Below, piece after piece: positions 59,466 to 64,000 of a DNA stretch of 64,000 bases. The translations under genes were made by a program, and so were the position numbers. Source of the stretch: Treponema sp. (GTDB taxonomy: Bacteria > Spirochaetota > Spirochaetia > Treponematales > Breznakiellaceae); NCBI GenBank assembly GCA_031256445.1, contig JAIRQN010000029.1, forward strand, positions 1 through 64,000, written 5' to 3'. Position 1 is the first letter of the stretch. Each line of letters opens with the position of its first letter. The notes under the pieces were generated by a model that was not told where the DNA came from, did not search any database, and worked only from the letters and a program-made list of their open reading frames with translations.

Positions 59466-61959
59466 TTTTTGCCAAATCAGCCGCGTATTCTTTGGCCGTT
59501 TTTTCCGCTTCATCAAATTCACTGTGAAGCGCATGCTCCGCAATTATTTCCAAAACCGCTTTGGTTTCTTTGGAGTAATTTTTAACGCCTGCGATTATAT
59601 CCAATATTCCCTTCCTGTCGTAATCCCCGGCCATCCGCTGAATTTCGTTCAACGCGCCGCTCAATTTTTCCATATCATCATCTTCAGATGCTTCGTTTCC
59701 GCCTGGTTTGAATTCCTTCTTTTCCAGAAGAGCGCGTAACTTATCAAGGAATTCGGGAGCAGTTTTTTTAATAAGGTTTATATCATGTTCGCGTCCGCCT
59801 GTTTCAAGCAGCAGCGCCAAATCCGCTGTTTCTGTTTCCTGAATGTTCCATAAAGCGCTCTTTATGCCGTGAATCATTACGGTAAATTTTTGCAATACAG
59901 CATTGTCTTCAAATTCATTTTTCAGCAATGCTTCATCCAGCCAGGCTGCAGCTTTGTTCGCGTCTCTGATAAATGAATCAATTAAAAAAGAATTAATCTG
60001 TTCATGATTTGAATCGCCGCCCGTTTCTTTAGAAACGCCCGCTTCTTCAGAAACGGACGTTTCATTTTGCCTGCGCGCTGATTCAATTATTTCAGGAGAT
60101 TGTTTGTCGCGGATAAAAGTATTTAAGACAGAGTCGAGCTGGCGTATATCTATCGGTTTGGATATAAAATCGTCAAAACCGTTCTCCAGGAACATATCCG
60201 CCTGCCCTGTTACCGCGTTTGCAGTAAGCGCAATAATGGGATGAGCGTATCCAAAACCGCGAATGCGTTTTACCGCTTCCAGTCCGTCCATTTCAGGCAT
60301 CATGTGATCCATAAAAAGAACATCGTAAATATTGCCTTCTTTTATTTTATCAATCGCTTCCTGTCCGCTCATGGCAATTTCAATTTGCAGTTTGTAAAGT
60401 TTCAAAAGACCGGCTGCGATATAAATATTGGTTTCTATATCGTCAACAACCAGAACTTTTCCGTAGGGCATCGGATCGCGCTCAATCTGCCCTCTTTGCC
60501 CGTGTATCATGTAATTTTTGCGGAACTGCCTGAGATTTTCCGTAACGTCTTTGCCCAGCGTTTCGTCATCTACAATTTCCTGCGGAAGACGCGCCGTGAA
60601 TAATGTGCCTTTATCCGGTTCGCTTTTTACATGTATTTGACCGCCCATTAAATTTATAAGACGGTGCGTAATCGCAAGACCAAGCCCGGTTCCCTCTACA
60701 TAATTTTTGCTTCTCTGATTAAAACGCGCATACTCCTCGAACAATTTATCCAGTTGATCATTTGTCATGCCCTGACCGGTATCCTGCACGCTTAATACAA
60801 GAGTTACCTGATTACTCCGCTGCTGAGGCTGCGCGGTTTCCGGTTTAGCTTCAACTTCTACCGATAATATAACTTTTCCGGTGTCAGTATATTTGAAAGC
60901 GTTGGAAAGCAGGTTATTTAAAATTTGTTTGATGCGAAGTTCGTCGCCGATTAATTTCGCCGGCACATTTTCATTTACCAGAAGCTCAAATTCAACCGGT
61001 TTTGATTCAGTGCGCATCATGTTAAGGTGCACCGAATCATTTATCATGCTTGCGACTTTGTACTGAGCGGGTATAATGTCAATTTTTCCCGCTTCAATTT
61101 TTGAAAAATCAAGTATGTCGTTGATGATGCCCAAAAGCAAATCACACGAGCTGTGTATCTTGTCAAGGCCTTCTTCAATATCTTTGGGAATTTTTTCATT
61201 CTGTATCAATATTTCCGTGACGCCGAGAATCGCGTTCATCGGCGTGCGTATCTCGTGGCTCATGTTCGCAAGAAAAGAAGATTTTGACCGGGAAGCGGCA
61301 AGAGCCGCGGCTTCCGCTTCCTTGCGCTTTGTTATGTCACGGGCAATGCCCAAAATTCCCACAACACTATCATTTAACACAAGAGGCATTTTTATCGTTT
61401 CATATAACGGCCTTGTGCCGTCAAAGCGCGGTATGCGCTCTTCTATTGTAACAGGCTGTTTTTCGCGGATAACCTTGCGATCCATGTCGGTGTAAGCATG
61501 AGCTTCCTCTTCCGTCATCCCCATGTCTTTACTGTCGTAATTCCCCGTAATCTCATTTATTCCCTTGTTGAAATGTTCCAGAAAAGCTTTGTTGCAATGC
61601 AGGAATTTTAAATTCAGGTCCTTGGTAAAAATTAAATCGGGAATTGAATCAAACAATGCCGATAAAGTGGCTGTCTGAAACGCAAGTTCATGAGCGCGTT
61701 TTTCAACCAGCTTTTCAAGTTCTTTACCGGTAAGGCGGCTTCTGAAAAAAAGAACAACAACAAGCAGCAGTACAAGCAAAGATAAATGATTAACCGTAAA
61801 TTTTATGCCGAATAATCCGATCAGCCATTCACAAAAAAGAGCGGAGTACTCTTTTATTTCTCCATCTGTATTTCCCCGACCGCCGCAGCCGGAAATAAGC
61901 GCAGATAACAATATTACAGGAAATAAACAGCATATTGTATCGATGAATCTTTTTTTCAT
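59455..61959 (-). CDS. hybrid histidine kinase, paralogue lacking the sensor domains
   Basis: An 834-residue kinase from the ATG at 61959. A lipoprotein-like signal (LISGCGG, Cys 25) is followed by only about 20 residues of the sensor domain (EYSALFCEWLIGLFGIKF, parallel to FTALFCEWLSGIFGITF in the larger kinase) and then directly by the membrane helix. PAS (SIPDLIFTKD), HisKA (His 235 in SHEIRTPMN), HATPase (EGTGLGLA), receiver (Asp 551 in VLFMDHMMPEMDG) and one HPt (His 697 in MIHGIKSALWNI) follow. GAF and the second HPt are absent. It is otherwise closely alignable with the larger kinase downstream, so the two arose by duplication and then diverged by deletion or gain. Confidence 0.9.
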   Translation of the reverse strand: MKKRFIDTICCLFPVILLSALISGCGGRGNTDGEIKEYSALFCEWLIGLFGIKFTVNHLSLLVLLLVVVLFFRSRLTGKELEKLVEKRAHELAFQTATLSALFDSIPDLIFTKDLNLKFLHCNKAFLEHFNKGINEITGNYDSKDMGMTEEEAHAYTDMDRKVIREKQPVTIEERIPRFDGTRPLYETIKMPLVLNDSVVGILGIARDITKRKEAEAAALAASRSKSSFLANMSHEIRTPMNAILGVTEILIQNEKIPKDIEEGLDKIHSSCDLLLGIINDILDFSKIEAGKIDIIPAQYKVASMINDSVHLNMMRTESKPVEFELLVNENVPAKLIGDELRIKQILNNLLSNAFKYTDTGKVILSVEVEAKPETAQPQQRSNQVTLVLSVQDTGQGMTNDQLDKLFEEYARFNQRSKNYVEGTGLGLAITHRLINLMGGQIHVKSEPDKGTLFTARLPQEIVDDETLGKDVTENLRQFRKNYMIHGQRGQIERDPMPYGKVLVVDDIETNIYIAAGLLKLYKLQIEIAMSGQEAIDKIKEGNIYDVLFMDHMMPEMDGLEAVKRIRGFGYAHPIIALTANAVTGQADMFLENGFDDFISKPIDIRQLDSVLNTFIRDKQSPEIIESARRQNETSVSEEAGVSKETGGDSNHEQINSFLIDSFIRDANKAAAWLDEALLKNEFEDNAVLQKFTVMIHGIKSALWNIQETETADLALLLETGGREHDINLIKKTAPEFLDKLRALLEKKEFKPGGNEASEDDDMEKLSGALNEIQRMAGDYDRKGILDIIAGVKNYSKETKAVLEIIAEHALHSEFDEAEKTAKEYAADLAKNEK

Positions 61960-62032
61960 CGCAAATACCACCCGGTTTTCTGTAATTTTTTCCCCGCTAA
62001 TGGTACTTTTTAATCACAAATACCACCTGGTT
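61958..62032. repeat. direct repeat covering the kinase translation start
   Basis: A 20-bp unit, ATC(G/A)CAAATACCACC(C/T)GGTT, occurs at 61958-61977 (antisense to the ATG and its GGGTGG ribosome site) and again at 62013-62032. On the minus strand the second copy reads GGTGGTATTTGTGATTAAAAAG, an inactive version of the true start. Confidence 0.65.
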
Positions 62033-62245
62033 CTATTGTTCTTGTAATATTTTATCAATGAAAACACTGAATTGTCAAGAAAGCATAAAATTAACGATTT
62101 ATTTGGAAAAGCCTTTAAAATGTGTTAAAAAAATAAAATTTCATTTAGCCGTGGCTTTTTCTAAACTAATGAATGGTATCATCCTGTCAAAAATGAATGT
62201 TCAAATCTTCCGCTTCTGTAATTAGTGACGTAATATTTTACAAAA
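62033..62245. other. A/T-rich gap upstream of the phosphorelay operon
   Basis: About 210 bp with no gene seen. The operon promoter should lie here on the minus strand, but no clear hexamer pair was picked out. Confidence 0.3.
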
Positions 62246-62318
62246 TCGGGCAGGCCGGAGTCGAACCGGCGACCTCTTGGTCCCGAACCAAGCGCGCTAC
62301 CATCTGCGCTACTGCCCG
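62246..62318 (-). tRNA. tRNA-Pro (CGG)
   Basis: A 73-nt cloverleaf on the minus strand: a seven-bp acceptor stem CGGGCAG/CTGCCCG with discriminator A, D-arm with GCGCAGATGGTAGCGC, anticodon stem CTTGG/CCAAG around loop TTCGGGA (anticodon CGG), and a T-arm with GGTTCGACTCC. CCA is not encoded. Confidence 0.93.
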
Positions 62319-62412
62319 TTTGATTTTTCAGTAATTTTACCTTTTTTAGGATGGAGTGTCAAGAAAAGATATGGTTATGGTTTGCTCCCATTATGAAAAA
62401 TAATAACTCTAT

Positions 62413-63303
62413 TTATTCCTTCTCTATCACAGGCGCAAACCATTCCATTTGGCAATAGTTCCCGTCATAACAGCTAATGTCTATCTTTTCAAAATATATT
62501 TTATCGCGCAATAAAGCGTATTTTTGATTGCTGTCATTTGCAAATTTCCATATTTTATTATACATTTCTCCTGCCATGCGCCTGTTTAAATCATAATAAT
62601 GATGCTTGCCAATATAACGAAATCTTGCGCATAAACAACTGTCAAAAACATATTTGCTGAAACCTTCAGGTATATTATTAAAATTTTTAACCTGTACAGA
62701 AGTTATATATTCGGAATTCCCGGCTTCTTTATTAATATTGTATGTAAGTCCAATATAAACATCAGGATTTTTTACATTGGTAACATATTTCTTTTTATTT
62801 TCCCAAAATTGAATTGCGGCTTTTGGCGCGGAAGCAATAGATTCATCAAAAGGAATAATGCTGCTGATGCCCAAAATCAAAAATCGCGGAACCATTACAA
62901 TTTCCGGACCGAATAATATGCCGTCTTTCAGCCTTTCTTCATCAAATAAAAACAGCGGCGGCTTAACTTTAACAATTTGACCGTTTTTCCGGAACTCTCC
63001 GGGTAATATGCCAAATTCTTCTTTAAACGCTCTTATATATGATTGCTCGTAACCATAGCCGTAATTTAAGGCAATATCAATAATATGCGCATCTTTTTTT
63101 AGTAAATCATCAAGACTTGCTGTTAATTTACGCGATCGGATGTATCCTGTAATGGTTTGCCTAAAGGCAAATTTGAATAATCTGCGCAGATGTCCATCTG
63201 ATAATTCGTACTTTTTGGAAAGTGAAGCCAGATTTATTCCGTTTTTAATCCCTTTTTCTATATCAATTAACATATTTTCAAGTAAATCATACGGTCTGAG
63301 CAT
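62413..63303 (-). CDS. AraC-family regulator with GyrI-like effector domain
   Basis: A 296-residue transcription factor with the AraC helix-turn-helix pair at the N-terminus (about residues 20-110: SLSKKYELSDGHLRRLFKFA and ALNYGYGYEQSYIRAFKEEF). The C-terminal half (about 130-296) is of the GyrI/SOUL small-ligand-binding type (MVPRFLILGISSII and CYDGNYCQMEWFAPVI). AAAGGAGG gives a strong start. Target genes are not evident. Confidence 0.88.
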   Translation of the reverse strand: MLRPYDLLENMLIDIEKGIKNGINLASLSKKYELSDGHLRRLFKFAFRQTITGYIRSRKLTASLDDLLKKDAHIIDIALNYGYGYEQSYIRAFKEEFGILPGEFRKNGQIVKVKPPLFLFDEERLKDGILFGPEIVMVPRFLILGISSIIPFDESIASAPKAAIQFWENKKKYVTNVKNPDVYIGLTYNINKEAGNSEYITSVQVKNFNNIPEGFSKYVFDSCLCARFRYIGKHHYYDLNRRMAGEMYNKIWKFANDSNQKYALLRDKIYFEKIDISCYDGNYCQMEWFAPVIEKE

Positions 63304-63374
63304 GAAGCCTCCTTTGCGCTGTATCCTGGATATTGAAAATAAAAAAAGTCTGGCCTTAACCAGACTTTAAAAAT

Positions 63375-63449
63375 CGGGAGCGACGGGGCTCGAACCCGCG
63401 ATCTCCGGCTTGACAGGCCAGCGTGATAAACCAGCTTCACTACGCCCCC
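63375..63449 (-). tRNA. tRNA-Asp (GTC)
   Basis: A 75-nt cloverleaf on the minus strand. The acceptor GGGGGCG pairs with CGCTCCC (one G-U). The anticodon loop CTGTCAA gives GTC. The T-arm has GGTTCGAGCCC. The discriminator is G, as expected for aspartate tRNA. CCA is not encoded. Confidence 0.92.
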
Positions 63450-63545
63450 AATGTTCTTATAAACTAGCAAAAATCAAGAATTTAGTCAAGACTGTTTCCG
63501 CCCTGCCGGGCATTTTATGCTGTTTCCAAAAAACTGAAGAATTGA

Positions 63546-63551
63546 TAAACT
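63546..63551 (+). promoter_or_regulatory. TAAACT -10-like box upstream of proS
   Basis: TAAACT ends 7 nt before the ATG at 63558, with TTTCCA 17 bp upstream. The hexamers are weak; the spacing matches the leaderless pattern of other genes here. Confidence 0.3.
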
Positions 63552-63557
63552 GATTGC

Positions 63558-64000
63558 ATGAACTATTCCCGCTTTTTTATCCCTACTTTAAGGGAAGTTC
63601 CGCAGGATGCGGTAATCGCGAGCCACAGGCTGATGTTCCGCGCGGGCCTTCTTCGCAAGCTGGCGAACGGGCTGTTCGCTTACCTCCCGCTGGGACTTCG
63701 TTCCTTTCGCAAGGTTGAACAGATTGTCCGCGAAGAAATGGACGCTATCGGCGCTCTTGAAATAAAGCCGACTGTCGTTATCCCCGGAGAATTATGGAAA
63801 GAATCCGGGCGATGGGACTCAATGGGCGAATCAATGCTGCGGGCAAAAAACAGGCTGAACAACGATTTTGTCATCACTCCCACGGCTGAAGAGGCTTTTA
63901 CCGCCATCGTCAGGGACGAGCTTTCCAGTTACCGGCAGTTGCCGCTTGCGATGTACCAGATAAACACAAAATTCCGGGATGAAATCCGCCCGCGATACGG
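63558..64000 (+). CDS. proS: prolyl-tRNA synthetase, 5' part, runs off the window
   Basis: The first 147 residues of a class II prolyl-tRNA synthetase that charges tRNA-Pro. MNYSRFFIPTLREVPQDAVI, LRKLANGLFAYLPLGLRSFR, and the class II motif regions TPTAEEAFTAIVRDELSSYR and QINTKFRDEIRPRYG are all present. This is the bacterial-type form. There is no stop before the window edge. No Shine-Dalgarno is seen at the ATG. Confidence 0.95.
   Translation, partial: MNYSRFFIPTLREVPQDAVIASHRLMFRAGLLRKLANGLFAYLPLGLRSFRKVEQIVREEMDAIGALEIKPTVVIPGELWKESGRWDSMGESMLRAKNRLNNDFVITPTAEEAFTAIVRDELSSYRQLPLAMYQINTKFRDEIRPRY

Noticed and set aside
63267-63470. 67-codon minus-strand frame containing SSRRSRVRAPSLPIF
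   Set aside because: It is a translation across tRNA-Asp; that peptide is a well-known artefact of tRNA genes.

Overview
The window looks like a chromosomal segment of a spirochaete, most probably a Treponema-type organism of the gut-associated (termite-gut-like) group. The case rests on a P83/100-family gene (35195-36739), the gene order coaD-rpmF-acpP-rnc, several TPR, HEAT and beta-propeller secreted proteins, an [FeFe]-hydrogenase maturation locus, and a lipoprotein made of InlB-type repeats plus a SUMF1 domain. The genus assignment is inference; no rRNA is present to confirm it.

Layout. 1-1700: an A/T-rich orphan gene and a frameshifted chemotaxis-receptor remnant. 1758-12514: a large TPR/NTPase-like protein diverging from hydF-hydG, a short relic of hydE, and a five-gene peptide/nickel-type ABC importer. 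12554-17398 (minus): two TPR proteins, ACT and DUF711 proteins and a VOC protein, closely packed. 17503-20918 (plus): phosphoesterase, ParB-like, pyridoxal kinase and M28 peptidase. 20915-32553: pgi, a membrane phosphoesterase, an RNA ligase, coaD-rpmF-acpP-rnc, three small cell-envelope or NTPase genes, pcnB, a lipase-like hydrolase and an rRNA methyltransferase. 32696-45224: a beta-propeller/HEAT protein, a PIN/RHH toxin-antitoxin pair with a palindromic operator, P83/100, nifS-nifU, rsmE, glucuronate genes (uxaC, kdgK), an esterase and an AMP-ligase.

45286-49453 is an accessory island. It holds a BrnT-type pair, a ParD-like antitoxin beside a 37-residue toxin relic, a DUF433/DUF5615 pair, a truncated IS transposase fused end-to-end with a truncated Rpn-type nuclease gene, and a family of short dispersed, hairpin-forming repeats. 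It is followed by the InlB-repeat/SUMF1 lipoprotein and a secreted caspase-domain protein with a beta-barrel-like tail.

53109-61959 (minus) is one tightly overlapping operon encoding a multistep phosphorelay: two paralogous hybrid histidine kinases, a double receiver and a single receiver, with no DNA-binding or enzymatic output domain. The upstream kinase has lost almost the whole periplasmic sensor in frame; the downstream one keeps two solute-binding-like sensor domains, PAS, GAF and two HPt domains. This operon is the most system-like novelty here. The right end has tRNA-Pro(CGG), an AraC/GyrI-like regulator, tRNA-Asp(GTC) and the 5' part of proS, which runs off the window.

Recurring theme: several genes without a Shine-Dalgarno sequence have a TATAAT-like box ending exactly 7 nt before the start codon, which suggests leaderless transcripts. 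Positions and motifs were read by eye; family assignments are from recognised motifs and were not verified by database search.
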